From Hysterangium stoloniferum (Eukaryota; Basidiomycota; Agaricomycetes; Hysterangiales; Hysterangiaceae), in contig WHVD01000026.1 in the NCBI GenBank assembly GCA_015178975.1, positions 62,001 through 126,000 of the forward strand: DNA of 64,000 nucleotides, in the 5' to 3' direction. The notes beneath the pieces were generated by a model. The model was not told the origin of the DNA, did not search any database, and worked only from the letters and a program-made list of their open reading frames with translations. The translations under genes and the position numbers were made by a program. Positions 31,901 to 42,564 of this stretch are shown one piece after another; within the stretch, counting starts at the first letter, position 1; each line of letters opens with the position of its first letter.

Positions 31901-33952
31901 GAGAAAAACCCGATTTATCACATTTGCGCATATTCGGGAGCCCAGTAAGTGTAGCGGTACCTAAACAAAAGAGACAAAAATGGGATTCGCGCTCGAAACG
32001 AGGATTTATGGTTGGGTACGAACCATATTCGACAGGATACTTGGTGTGGTTTCCAGGATCGAGTCGTATTGAAAAAGTACGAGATGTTGTGTTTCATGAA
32101 GACGTTATGATATTGCCGACTCCGGTTCCTTATGAAGACGAAGGTAAATTTTAAGAAAATAGGAGAAATAAAAGATAGGAACATACCTTCGCAACCAACA
32201 ACGTTAAGTCAGCCATCTTCTCAACCAAAATTGACAATCCGTATCCCTCCGCGGCCCAGACAGAGAGATGAAAAAGAAGTCAGCGGACCAATTAAAGAAT
32301 CTCGTTTGGTGTCCGACGTACCTGATTATCCACAAGGGAAAACGAGGACGGGAAAACTACGCGAAACTATAAGTAGTGCGACATTAGAAACGACTGACGA
32401 ACCGGTAATGTACTCCGCAATGGGAAAAGATCCAACAATCGAAGAGGCGTTGCGAATGCCTGGAGAGGAAGGTAAAGCTTGGGAAGAGGCGCGACAAAAA
32501 GAGTGGAAGAATATGATTGATCACGAGGTGTTTGGTCCCCCTGAAGAGCCGCCGCAAGGAACGCGTATCTTGAAAACGGGAACAGTATGTCGTTGATCCT
32601 ATAAGAATGGCAAGCTGGTAAAAAGGAAGGTACGCATAGTCGTAAAAGGGTTTAGCCAAATTCCTGGATTACACTTCAACGAAACATACGCACCTGTGAT
32701 GAAGTGGGAATCCTTCCGAATTCTACTGGCTCTGGGCGCGATCAAAAATATGCCGATACGGCAATTTGACGTTAAATCGGCATATCTCCACGGGATAATG
32801 AAAGAAAGAGTGTGGGTACAGCAACCAGAAGGGTTTGAACAGCCAGGAAAGGAGCACTTAGCGCTGCCGTTATTGAAGGCGCTGTATGGAACAAAACAAG
32901 GCGGGAACGAGTGGAGAAAACCGTTGTATAACTTTATGATCAACGAACTCGCATGGTTTTGTTCCGACTTCGATAGCGCCGTTTTTTTCAAGACGTGGGA
33001 AGACGGAAGTTGGGCTGTTGTAGCGTTTTGGGTGGATGATGCTACAAGTGTAGGAGACGAAAGCCGACTTCGCGAATTAGAAAAGGCGATCGACGAGAGA
33101 TTCGGAATATCTAGCGAAGGGGATGCGCATTGGATTCTTGGAACGAATATACGACGTGACGAAGAATCCAAATCAATATTTCTATTGCAAATGGATTATA
33201 TTGAGAGCATAGCGAAGAAATTTAACGTACAAAATACAAGACCCACGCACACTCCCATTCCCCTTGGGATCGATTTTGCTTCTATAACGCGTCCAGAAAC
33301 CGATGAAGAACGCCAAGATACTATGAAGTTACCGTATCGCGAACTAATCGGCAGCCTTATGTTTACAGCAATTGTAACGCGACCTGATATTGCGTGTTCT
33401 GTAAACAAGTTATCTCAGTATTCATCAAACCCGGCACAAACCCATTGGAACTTAGCGAAACGCATTCTTCAATACTTATACACAACTCGAAATTTCGAAT
33501 TGCAACTCGGAGGAAATGCGTTAGCGTACTTCGCTGGTGACACCGAAGATCGGCGATCCACAAGCGGGTATGTGTTATTTTAGGTTCAGGGCCGATATCG
33601 TGGTCTTCGAAAAAGCAAACGACGGTAGCACTTTCGTCTACAGAAGCGGAATACATAGCGCTTTCGGAAGCGGCTCGGGAAGTCATGTGGACGCGTCATT
33701 TTTTGGAAGAACTCGACATAATATACGAAGAACCGACGGCAATATTTGAAGACAATCAAGGCACAATAGCTTTCGCGAATAACCAATGTACCTTGCGAAG
33801 AATCAAACACATCGAGGTTAAATATCATTTTATTCGACATTTAATCCAAAACGGCACTATTCAACTCATATATCGGTCAACCAAGGAAATGATTGCGGAT
33901 ATATTGACAAAAACACTCCCCCCAGCCACACGTTTTTATCACACACAACGTC
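31901..33952 (+). pseudogene. Copia C2, integrase tail, reverse transcriptase, RNase H
   Basis: The sense-strand half includes LRIFGSPVSVAVPKQKRQKW and a Pro-rich linker. RT blocks follow: VVKGFSQIPG, QFDVKSAYLHGIMKERVWVQ, KALYGTKQGGNEW, and VAFWVDDATS carrying the catalytic Asp-Asp. YRELIGSLMFTAIVTRPDIA and RNase H (SSTEAEYIALSEAAREVMW, HIEVKYHFIRH) come next. A stop near 32594 and another near 33583 break the frame. Its last residues continue at 39125 after the nested element C3. Confidence 0.93.
33948..33952 (+). repeat. Target-site duplication ACGTC of copia C3 (left copy)
   Basis: Repeated at 39125-39129. Joining the flanks across one copy restores the C2 RNase H tail (HTQRLGLNSSRLEGV). 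Confidence 0.95.
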
Positions 33953-34363
33953 TGTTAGTAATCAAGTCTTCGCGTAAAACGTAACCGAAATATGGATCCG
34001 ATGACGAATATATGCACATATATTGAGGTGCCGCTAAGGGGAAAGTAGCCCCTAATCTCCTTAATGATGCAATGGACTAGAAACTTCGAGGATCTGAATT
34101 TCCCCTATTTACTCCCCTAAAAACTCTCCTAAAACAATTAGAAAGTAGATAAAAAGTCGCAATATTTTGCCATATACCTCAGTGAAGTTTACTCACTCAC
34201 TCACTGAGGTATATGCATAATCATTTATTATTCATTCTATTACTTATTAAATATCTTGTAGTTTCGCAAACAGGTACTATAATATATAGTGAAGTTTACT
34301 CACTCACTCACTGAGTTTCGCAAACAGACTCAATCCTTTCGAAATATTGTCTCCTAATTAACA
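33953..34363 (+). repeat. Left LTR of copia C3 (411 bp)
   Basis: Starts TGTTAG and ends TTAACA. It contains a perfect 15-bp stem (34171-34185 with 34201-34215, catatacctcagtga/tcactgaggtatatg) around a 15-base loop, and a second partial repeat of the same agtgaagtttactcactcac sequence near 34290. Confidence 0.97.
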
Positions 34364-34367
34364 GGTT

Positions 34368-35162
34368 ATGGGCCCCGCTATAGTCACACTCGAGAAACTC
34401 GCCGATAATGGTGAAAATTGGATCGCTTGGAAAAGCAGAATACTATCCATATTGGAATCAGGTGCACTGTTGAAACACATCGACGGAAGTGCACAGCACC
34501 CCTCAGATCCTACAGTATATGTTGCAGGAACTGTATTAACAAATGATCAGCTAGATATTAGGGACAAACAAGAGGAACATTTGGATCGTTACCTTGCACG
34601 TGAAGGACAAGTCAAAGCTCAGATCTTCCTATCTGTCGGCCCTTCTCTTATGCTCAGTCTTCAAAGACTCGGCACAGCAAGAGAAGTATGGCAGGCCGTT
34701 TGCCAGGAATTCGAGTCAAAGCCGAAAATGGCTCAAGTTGATTTGCAGCGCAGAATGCACACTCTAAAGTGCAAAGAAGGGGGAGATGTGCATTCCCACC
34801 TTGACACCCTGCTCGAAATGCATCAGCGATTAGCAGGCATGGGAATGAAGGTAGAAGATACCGATTTCTTCAAAATCATGTTGAGTTCACTCCCGGACTC
34901 TTACGACGTCATGATGAACGCAGTAACGACTTCTGCAACAGCCACTGGAACTGTTTTAACTCCAACAAGTCTAATAACAATGATCAAAGCCGAATATGAG
35001 CGTAGAAAATCAAAGAAAGCTCCAAACTCAACTAATAACAATAATCAAGCCCTCCTAGTCAATAATCAAGCCCTCCTAGTCAATACTAAGGGCCAGCAAC
35101 GAAGTACGGGTCCTAGCAATAACTCCTGGAACTCAAGAAATACCTCCACAGCTCAAAATTGA
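34368..35162 (+). CDS. gag: Copia C3 Gag
   Basis: The 264-codon capsid-like protein would form the virus-like particle. It starts MGPAIVTLEKLADNGENWIA, with the start codon inside the primer-binding-like sequence only four bases from the LTR. The middle matches the copia gag (UBN2-type) pattern: AREVWQAVCQEFESK, MHTLKCKEGGDVHSHLDTLL and LSSLPDSYDVMMNAV. An imperfect direct repeat, (N)NQALLV, occurs near the C-terminus, followed by Asn/Ser-rich sequence. The frame ends at TGA (35160-35162). The same frame continues directly into a zinc-knuckle-like segment, so the stop may be a single-base change or a read-through point. Confidence 0.9.
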   Translation: MGPAIVTLEKLADNGENWIAWKSRILSILESGALLKHIDGSAQHPSDPTVYVAGTVLTNDQLDIRDKQEEHLDRYLAREGQVKAQIFLSVGPSLMLSLQRLGTAREVWQAVCQEFESKPKMAQVDLQRRMHTLKCKEGGDVHSHLDTLLEMHQRLAGMGMKVEDTDFFKIMLSSLPDSYDVMMNAVTTSATATGTVLTPTSLITMIKAEYERRKSKKAPNSTNNNNQALLVNNQALLVNTKGQQRSTGPSNNSWNSRNTSTAQN

Positions 35163-36136
35163 AACCTGACATGCTTCAATCCGAATTGCAGATGGATCGG
35201 GCACATCATAGCCGATTGTTGGGCTAAAGGTGGTGGTAAGGAGGGACAAGGACCAAGATATATGCGTGGAAATTCGAGGCACAATAACACAAACCAAAGG
35301 GGATACAATACAGGAAATAGCAGGAATGCAAACATTGCAAATGAAGAGTCATATGCATTCACTAGCTCACTAAACACAGGGATTTTAACAAATCATGAAA
35401 CTAGCAACAATGGTACAAAAATCGTTGAAGTATGGGACTCTGGGGCCAATTCTCACATGTCCCCATATCTAAGCTTATTCTCAAGCTTCAAAACAATAGA
35501 TCCACCTCGGAAAATTCGTGCCGCAGATAAGACAGAGTTCTTAGCCATGGGAATTGGCAATATGTGCATACAAGTGCAAAACGGCAGCAAGCCCACTAAC
35601 ATCACATTACAAAATGTGTTGTACTCACCCGAATTAGCTTTTACTTTAGTGTCCATCACATGTTGCGATAAAAAGGGATTCTCATGCACATTCGGCGATG
35701 GAAAATGCACCCTTCGAAATCCGGAGGGAGGTATATGCGGTCAAATTGATCAAATCAATGGTCTATATCAAAGAAGTTACATTATCCACAAGACCAATAA
35801 TCTACACGATGAAGCTTGCACTACAATGACAATAAATGAGCTGCATACACGTATGGGACACATAGCACCAGCTGCTGCGAAGCGAATGGTCGAGAATGGA
35901 GTGATCGAAGGAATCACGTTAGATCACTCAAAGCCTATCGAATTTTGCGAAGCCTGTATCAAAGGGAGAATCACTCAGGAACCAATCCCAAAAGTTTGGA
36001 AATCAGAACGAGCCAAATCTCAAGGCCAGAAGATACACACTGATGTGTGGGGGCCATCTGAAGTTCAAACCATCGGAGGTTGTAGATGGTATATATCATT
36101 TACTGATGATTTCACAAGGGAAAAAGAACCTACCTG
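35163..36136 (+). CDS. pol: Copia C3 protease and N-terminal integrase (in frame after the gag stop)
   Basis: This is the same frame as gag. It starts with a knuckle variant, CFNPNCRWIGHIIADC (C-x4-C-x4-H-x4-C instead of C-x2-C). It then has the aspartic protease active site VWDSGANSHMSP, the GAG-pre-integrase motif with MGH and CEACIKGRI, and the start of the integrase core, HTDVWGPSEV and YISFTDDF. A one-base excess in the purine run ACAAGGGAAAAAGAA near 36120 shifts the frame to a stop at about 36135. The coding continues one frame over. Confidence 0.88.
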
Positions 36137-38719
36137 ATGAAAACGAAGGGAGAAGCATTCCAAAAGTACAAGTCATACGAGGCATTCCTAAATCAACAAA
36201 GGAATATTGCAATTAAAAAACTACAGTCAGACAATGAGGGTGAATATACATCCAATGAGTTTAAAGACTATCTATCCTCATGTGGAACCCTCCAACAGTT
36301 AACCGTTCATGATACTCCCCAACAGAATGGTGTCACAGAAAGACTAAATCGAACATTAGTTGAACATACCCGGTCGATCCTCATCGCTGCGAATCTACCC
36401 AAGTTCCTATGGGGCGAGTGCATACAACATGCAGTGTATCTAAAGAATAGAACAGCAACATCAGCACTCGATGGAAAAACACCATACGAGCTAGTTCATA
36501 ACAAGAAGCCGAATCTAAGTGACTTACCGGAATGGGGAGAAATTGTATATGTGAGGATGGAACCGGAGGGAGGTAAACTAGGACCCAAGGCAAAAGAGGG
36601 CCACTGGGTCGGGTACAGTTTTAACAGTGAAGGACACTGCATATATTGGCCAGAAAAACACACCGTAACCGTAGAACGAAATGTGGCATTCCCCAAGCAA
36701 GCTGGAGCTCCTATACTCGTATCAGGAAGGGATCTAGAGCCCAAGACATACAAAATACTTCCTCAAATGCCCACAGACGTACCATTGCCCAAATCGCCTC
36801 AAGTTAGCATTCCAGAGCTACCAGAAACTACAGAATCCTTACCTCAAGAGCAATTGAGACGAAGTTCAAGAACCAGATTTCCATCTGATTATATGCACCG
36901 TCTTAGACAAGGGGAAGGTACCGCAGGTTCTAGTCAAGTTGAATTCTCTCCAAAATTGCAAGTACCAGAAGAATTCGGAAAGGCTACATGTGTTATATTA
37001 GAAGATGAAAACGGTGTTGATGAAGACTTAATTTTATGGGAAGACAGTCCAAACACATATAGCCCATTGGAATGGATGGAGTTTACAGACAGGATGGACA
37101 GCGAAAGATTGGAACCGATAGGGATGGTTGCAAACATTCAAGAAGGTGTACCAGCTACAGTGGAAGAGGCTATGAGAGGAGACGATTGGCCATTGTGGAA
37201 GCCGGCATTTTTAAAGGAGTTGAAGGCCTTACACGATTTAGGCACCTGGGAACTCGTCGACAAGCCTGAAGGAATCAATATAGTCAGTTCTAAATGGACA
37301 TTAAGAATAAAATGCGATGCAAATGGAAACATCAATACATACAAGGCACGACTAGTAGCTCAAGGATTTACACAAGTATTTGGGATGGACTATGAAGAGA
37401 CGTTCTCTCCAATTGTTCGTTTAGCTTTGCTGAGGCTTATAACAGGCATAGCAGCCCAGAACAGTTGGCCTATAGAACAAATGGATGTTAACAACGCATA
37501 CTTAAATGCAAAACTTACGGAAACGGTATATATGCACCAACCACCGGGTTTTCCTCAAGGTCCACCATCGAAAGTGCTCAAATTGAAAAAGGCTCTATAC
37601 GGTTTAAAGCAATCAGGCAGAGAATGGTACAAACTACTCAGCAAGGTGATGAATCAAATGGGATTTATTTGCTCACTATCCAATCCAGCCGTATTCTACA
37701 AACAAGTGGAACACAGTATTATCATCATTGCAGTAGCCATGGACGATCTCACCATCACTGCAAATACGAACAAAGGGATAATTCAAACAAAAGAGCAATT
37801 CAAATCGCATTTCAAAATGAAGGATATGGGTGAATTACATTGGTTATTAAATATAGAGGTCAAATACGATATCAAAGCGCATACAATCTCATTCGGACAA
37901 ACCGCATATATCGACTTAATCATCAAATGTTTCAACTTACAAGATGCAGTCCCAATCACATTGCCTATGGACCCCAAGCCATTATTATCAAAAGAGCAAT
38001 GTCCGACTACATCAAAAGAACGTGAAAATATGAAGAACATTCCTTATCGTGAAGCTATTGGTTCATTAATGTGGGCCGCAATGGGTACAAGACCAGATAT
38101 TGCTTTCGCAGTATCTATTCTATCTCAGTTTATGGAGAATCCGGGACGAATACATTGGGAAGCAACAAAAAGGGTACTAAAATATTTGAAGGGAACACGG
38201 GACTTCAAATTAACATTAGGAAGAAACGAGAGTGGAATAATGGGATATACAGATGTGGATTGGGGACAACAACCAGATCGACATTCGATGTCAGGTTATT
38301 GCTTTCTATTAAATGGTGGAGCATTCTCTTGGAGTTCAAACAAACAAAGACTCGTAACTTTATCTAGCACCGAGGCCGAATTCGTCGCAGCCACATATGC
38401 TATTAAAGAAGCATGCTGGATTCGCAAATTCATGAACAAAGTTTTTCATCCATTCACAAAATCAATTACACTCCATTGCGACAATCAAGCCGCTATTATC
38501 ATATCGAAGAATAACAGATTTCAAGGACGAACAAAGCACATTGACATACGATACAAGTTTATATACGAAATTGTGGAGAACGGCACAGTCACACTAGCAT
38601 ATTGTCCTACCGAATATATGACAGCAGACATATTCACCAAAGCCTTACCTCGCCCAAAGCTCATATATTTTACATCAAAACTCGGTCTTATCAACACTCG
38701 ACTTGAGGGGAAGTGTTAG
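36137..38719 (+). CDS. pol: Copia C3 integrase, reverse transcriptase, RNase H
   Basis: The 860 open codons contain LQSDNEGEYTS (integrase Asp), NGVTERLNRTLVEHTR (Glu region), a Pro/Ser-rich linker, and RT with WTLRIKCDANGN, KARLVAQGFTQ, QMDVNNAYLNAKLTE and YGLKQSGREWY. The RT active site reads AVAMDDLTI where copia usually has YVDD. RNase H includes YTDVDWG, LSSTEAEFVAATYAIKEACW and HCDNQAAI. The final Cys codon and the TAG stop are the first six bases of the right LTR (TGTTAG). It would reverse-transcribe and integrate the element if the upstream frameshift were absent. Confidence 0.95.
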   Translation: MKTKGEAFQKYKSYEAFLNQQRNIAIKKLQSDNEGEYTSNEFKDYLSSCGTLQQLTVHDTPQQNGVTERLNRTLVEHTRSILIAANLPKFLWGECIQHAVYLKNRTATSALDGKTPYELVHNKKPNLSDLPEWGEIVYVRMEPEGGKLGPKAKEGHWVGYSFNSEGHCIYWPEKHTVTVERNVAFPKQAGAPILVSGRDLEPKTYKILPQMPTDVPLPKSPQVSIPELPETTESLPQEQLRRSSRTRFPSDYMHRLRQGEGTAGSSQVEFSPKLQVPEEFGKATCVILEDENGVDEDLILWEDSPNTYSPLEWMEFTDRMDSERLEPIGMVANIQEGVPATVEEAMRGDDWPLWKPAFLKELKALHDLGTWELVDKPEGINIVSSKWTLRIKCDANGNINTYKARLVAQGFTQVFGMDYEETFSPIVRLALLRLITGIAAQNSWPIEQMDVNNAYLNAKLTETVYMHQPPGFPQGPPSKVLKLKKALYGLKQSGREWYKLLSKVMNQMGFICSLSNPAVFYKQVEHSIIIIAVAMDDLTITANTNKGIIQTKEQFKSHFKMKDMGELHWLLNIEVKYDIKAHTISFGQTAYIDLIIKCFNLQDAVPITLPMDPKPLLSKEQCPTTSKERENMKNIPYREAIGSLMWAAMGTRPDIAFAVSILSQFMENPGRIHWEATKRVLKYLKGTRDFKLTLGRNESGIMGYTDVDWGQQPDRHSMSGYCFLLNGGAFSWSSNKQRLVTLSSTEAEFVAATYAIKEACWIRKFMNKVFHPFTKSITLHCDNQAAIIISKNNRFQGRTKHIDIRYKFIYEIVENGTVTLAYCPTEYMTADIFTKALPRPKLIYFTSKLGLINTRLEGKC

Positions 38720-39124
38720 TAATCAAGTCTTCGTGTAAAACGTAACCAAAATATGGATCCGATGACAAATATATGCACATATATTGAGGTGCCTCTAAGG
38801 GGAAAGTAGCCCCTAATCTCCTTAATGATGCAATGGACTAGAAACTTCGAGGATCTGAATTTCCCCTATTTACTCCCCTAAAAACTCTCCTAAAACAATT
38901 AGAAAGTAGATAAAAAGTCGCAATATTTTGCCATATACCTCAGTGAAGTTTACTCACTCACTCACTGAGGTATATGCATAATCATTTATTATTCATTCTA
39001 TTACTTATTAAATATCTTGTAGTTTTGCAAACAGGTACTATAATATATAGTGAAGTTTACTCATCCACTCACTGAGTTTCGCAAACAGACTCAATCCTTT
39101 CGAAATATTGTCTCCTAATTAACA
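38714..39124 (+). repeat. Right LTR of copia C3 (411 bp)
   Basis: About 98% identical to the left LTR, with seven substitutions seen by eye. Five of these destroy a CpG that the left LTR retains. It has the same 15-bp hairpin. Confidence 0.97.
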
Positions 39125-39159
39125 ACGTCTAGGTCTTAATTCTTCAAGACTCGAGGGAG

Positions 39160-39335
39160 TGTTAGGTAATCGAGCCTTGAATTGCGCAAACGGAAAAATG
39201 AGACAGTGTATGTCTCGAAATGACATAATTAACTTTGGTTTGAATCTCCTCTTGAAAATGTATTGTTATATATGTAGTATAGTACAGTGGAACTCTTAGC
39301 GAATCGCATATTGCTGAGACTTAAAGTTGCTATTA
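39160..39335 (+). repeat. Right LTR of copia C2 (176 bp)
   Basis: Begins TGTTAGGTAATCG and ends TTGCTATTA, followed by CCAAC (39336-39340), which matches the five bases left of the C2 left LTR. This right LTR lacks the 52-bp intron-like insertion. GACTCGAGGGAG precedes it as a purine-rich tract. Confidence 0.93.
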
Positions 39336-39865
39336 CCAACCACCACTCGCTCCGACGCATCCGGCCTGCTTCCTCTTCATTCTCCCGTAGATACTATAGT
39401 AGCTATGCTCTATACGATGCTACGGGACTGCTATGTATCTTCGTTATGCGATGCGGTATATAAATTTATTTAAAAAATAAAAAAAAGACTGACTGAGCCC
39501 CTGACTGTGACTCCCACAATATTCGTGTGCCAAATATGTACACTCTGCTCTATTCCCGGAAGTGTGACTTCCAAATACATCACGCATTTGCACTAGACGA
39601 AGGTGTTTCCATACATACAGATGTAAGCCACAACCACATGAAAAAAATGTTAGAATAGCAAGCACGCAATAGTCCCTTTATGGTAAGGTCATGACGTACC
39701 AGCCCATAAGACAAAAGCCTTCCTTTGTTGTACTCCTTTATTGTTTCCTTTTATCACATGAAAATATTTCTCCAGAACATTCTAGTACACATTCCATGCT
39801 ATTGTTCTCATTTTCTCTTTGTTCTGAGTTAGCTTAAATACAAGCCATCCCAGTCAACTTCACCT

Positions 39866-40017
39866 CAGCTATTTGGCATACAGCGTGCAAATACTGAGGT
39901 GAGATACTTACTACTATGCATTCCTAACTCTTTTACTTATTACCATTACCTTAGTATTGTTCTTTCACTTAGGTAATCAATAACCAGCTATTTGGCATAC
40001 AGCGTGCAAATACTGAG
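39866..40017 (+). repeat. 33-bp direct repeat pair
   Basis: cagctatttggcatacagcg plus 13 further bases occurs exactly at 39866-39898 and 39985-40017. A ttctttcactta(g) segment also repeats around the second copy. Confidence 0.9.
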
Positions 40018-42052
40018 TATTGTTCTTTCACTTAGTTCTCACAAAAAAGCAGAGAGGAAATTAGTCCAGATTGTTGGGGCTTGGTAGACATATATATTTA
40101 GTGTTGCCCGGTTTTGGCTCGGCTCATTGTTCTGAAAGCCACCATAGAGCCGTGGGAATTATTCCATAACTCCGAAACAGTTTGAGCAGTCTTGTATCAA
40201 AAAAGTTTAAAATATTCAGGCAGTTCAGGCAGAGTTCCGGTAAGTTTGAGGTCGCGCACGCAGTGCAAGTAAACTGACGACCGCCATTACGAGGTTGCTA
40301 CAACCCTCAGTATTAGGGATGATATAGTTGTCCCTTTATATGTGTATCCCATCCAAGTTACACATTTGTGCTTTCAATATTAAAAGGAATAGATAAAGCT
40401 TATTCGTGCGTAACAGGGAAATTGAGATCTTTCTAAGGTTATGATCTCCTGATGAAGCGCATGACAAGATATATTAATTTGGACCAGGTAAAGTAGACAA
40501 AGCACGGAAGGATGTGATGGATACTTCACACGATGATGCTTAGCGGAGGGTGCATATTCTACAGATGACGAACTTTGAAAGGGACCGGAATTGCGAAAGG
40601 GAGACACAAGGGGATAACCATGGGTATCAGAATAGAAATGTCATCGTCTTTCGTGCAGATTGTGGATTGTTTGTCGGATTTTATCTTCGTTACACACTGG
40701 GGGGTGAAAATATTTTGTGCCGGCCTTGTACTGAGTCAAAAGGGTAAGTTCCCCTAAAATGCAACCTGACGGGTCATTATTAGATTTTCAGGAGAGGGGA
40801 ACGGTTAACAAGGTTTGGGTAACTACGGTGTAATTTGTGAGAGACAGCCAATGGGTTTCCCCACATGAAGAAACGTCATGAGTCCAGTTAAAATCTGTTA
40901 AACTTAACCACGACAGCTCTGTTGAAATTTTGGCCGTTCGGTAATAATCTCAACATGATGATACTTGTGCGTCCTAGCATATTTCGCGCTAAGCTACATA
41001 GTTCTGTATAGTGGCTTCGTAATTTTAACGCTTTCTGTTCGTGTCCCGTGCACCGAAGTATAACTCCCTATGCGTCAACAAGCTCCAATGGCCGAATAGG
41101 TTGGATTTAGTTACATAACCAGCGTCCAATATTATGTAATAAGGAGACATTACTGCCACCAATAGCCGCCGACCTTGCATGTCATGCATCATTACATTCG
41201 TGTGAATGAAAAGTTCTATGGCTAAGTGCCAGTTATTTCCCTGTGGGATGTCAACACCGACATCTTTCAGCCAAGCCACTTCGGGTTCCGCAGTTAATAA
41301 CCGAACCGATCCTCGAACCAAGATCGATCGATACGGTTACTTGTTGCAGCTGTCCAAACTACCTTTGGTTCTAAGTTCAGGAAAAAACGTTCACAATCTG
41401 GGATATATTAAAAGCTCGGTGCAAAATGGTTGGCAATCATACTGTGGTGCTTGGTCTGACTATGATCAGCTCGGTAGTCTCTGTTTTCTCGCCGTTATGG
41501 CGTTTGGCAAGCAAAAATTTTATTTTATTTTGTGACGCCAACTGAAGTCGGCATAGGCACACAAATAGTGGGATAGTGAGATAGTGGGAGAAGAAAAATG
41601 GCGGAGCCCTAAATGGTGATTAAGCGCGTTGAGGATTCCGAATGAAGGAGAAGAAGGCACAAAACTGTGCCTCGAGCCACAAACCGCACGATTTATTCGA
41701 TCGATATCTACATTTGTCACCAAGGGGGTGGCGCGCCGTTGATTCCGTATATGAGCTGCCTGACAGTTGGCGCTGAGTTTATATAAAACTACCGCTGGGT
41801 GTTAGGAATGTCGATGAATGTTATTCACACTGTATCGCGATTTGTGAGCTGCGGCTTGGACCGAGCCAGACATGACAACAACCCGATACAGTTAGGACAC
41901 GGCATGTGCAGTCACCGACTTGGTTCGTTCACACATTTTGCGTAGTCAGTCCTCTACCTTCATCAGGGATTTGAGAATGCCTACACCCATTATGTAGACT
42001 CCCTAGATCTATAGTAAGCTTTTATACGGACTAGTAAATAGGGATCTCACAA

Positions 42053-42140
42053 AAGTAGTGTCTAGCCGAGTCTAGCCAAGCTAGCTAGCTCTCCTAGATG
42101 GCTCTAGACAATATTGACGGTATACTTACTGATCTTCGCA
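42053..42140 (-). repeat. Dispersed repeat, inverted relative to 54628-54710
   Basis: The reverse complement of this stretch (gatcagtaagtat...ccatctagga(t/g)agctagctagct...) is repeated upstream of the truncated A copy near 54.7 kb. It may be the end of an unclassified mobile element. Confidence 0.65.
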
Positions 42141-42564
42141 CTTTCCTGATGTTGCCAAGGCACGGTTTTTTTAACTGTAGTTTTTAAAATCAAGTTTGTG
42201 ATATATCCCAAATTGTCAACTCAAACTTTTACTTATCTACGAAGGTGTGATTTTCTTGGGATATAATAATGGCCAGAGTTACTTCTATGAAAGGATCTTT
42301 ATGATAGTGGTGACATGCATAGCTGGATAAGGTCTGGTCAGCCGCGGGTGGCGTCAGGGGGTTTGAGTGTGGCGCCAGGGGGTGTGGGTGTGGCGCCTGT
42401 ACTAGCTTGCTTTATACTGATTATATAATCAGCACGCTAAACTTAAAGCGAAACGCCGCGGGGTAAGGTTTGATATGATACACTCAAGACGCCGTACACG
42501 GGCTATAAAATGAGTCAGGTTTGTCTCAAGAGTTTCCAACAGCACCAGTGAGACTTCGCTTCAT

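Larger units (their letters stand above)
33953..39124 (+). mobile_element. Copia element C3, structurally complete, nested in C2
   Basis: The 5172-bp element has two 411-bp LTRs that differ at about seven positions, a 5-bp target duplication, a primer-binding-like GGTTATGGGCCCC directly after the left LTR, gag, protease, integrase, RT, RNase H and a purine-rich GAGGGGAAG before the right LTR. One in-frame stop (35160) and one frameshift (about 36125) break the coding sequence. It is the youngest-looking retroelement in the window. Confidence 0.96.
39341..42564. other. Unassigned region between C2 and the intact A gene
   Basis: Little is recognisable. A stretch at about 39490-39640 (minus) resembles the 5' exon of gene D (VWKHLRLVQMRDV). 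A 33-bp exact direct repeat is at 39866-39898 and 39985-40017. About 40500-40565 resembles A-gene 3' flank (cgatgatgcttagcggaggg). A minus-strand frame at 41321-41025 (98 codons) is free of repeats, but I cannot identify it. Near 42053-42140 there is a dispersed repeat also found inverted near 54628-54710. Confidence 0.45.

Noticed and set aside
36381-37344. Minus-strand frames within copia C3 pol
   Set aside because: Shadows of the 860-codon pol frame.
41206-41535. 109-codon plus frame overlapping a minus frame at 41025-41321
   Set aside because: Neither has a recognisable domain or paralogue. I mention the minus one only as unassigned sequence.
42340-42400. gtggcgccagggggt-type direct repeats upstream of the intact A gene as a possible operator
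   Set aside because: Only two or three imperfect units with no dyad symmetry and no equivalent near A4. There is not enough to call a regulatory site.
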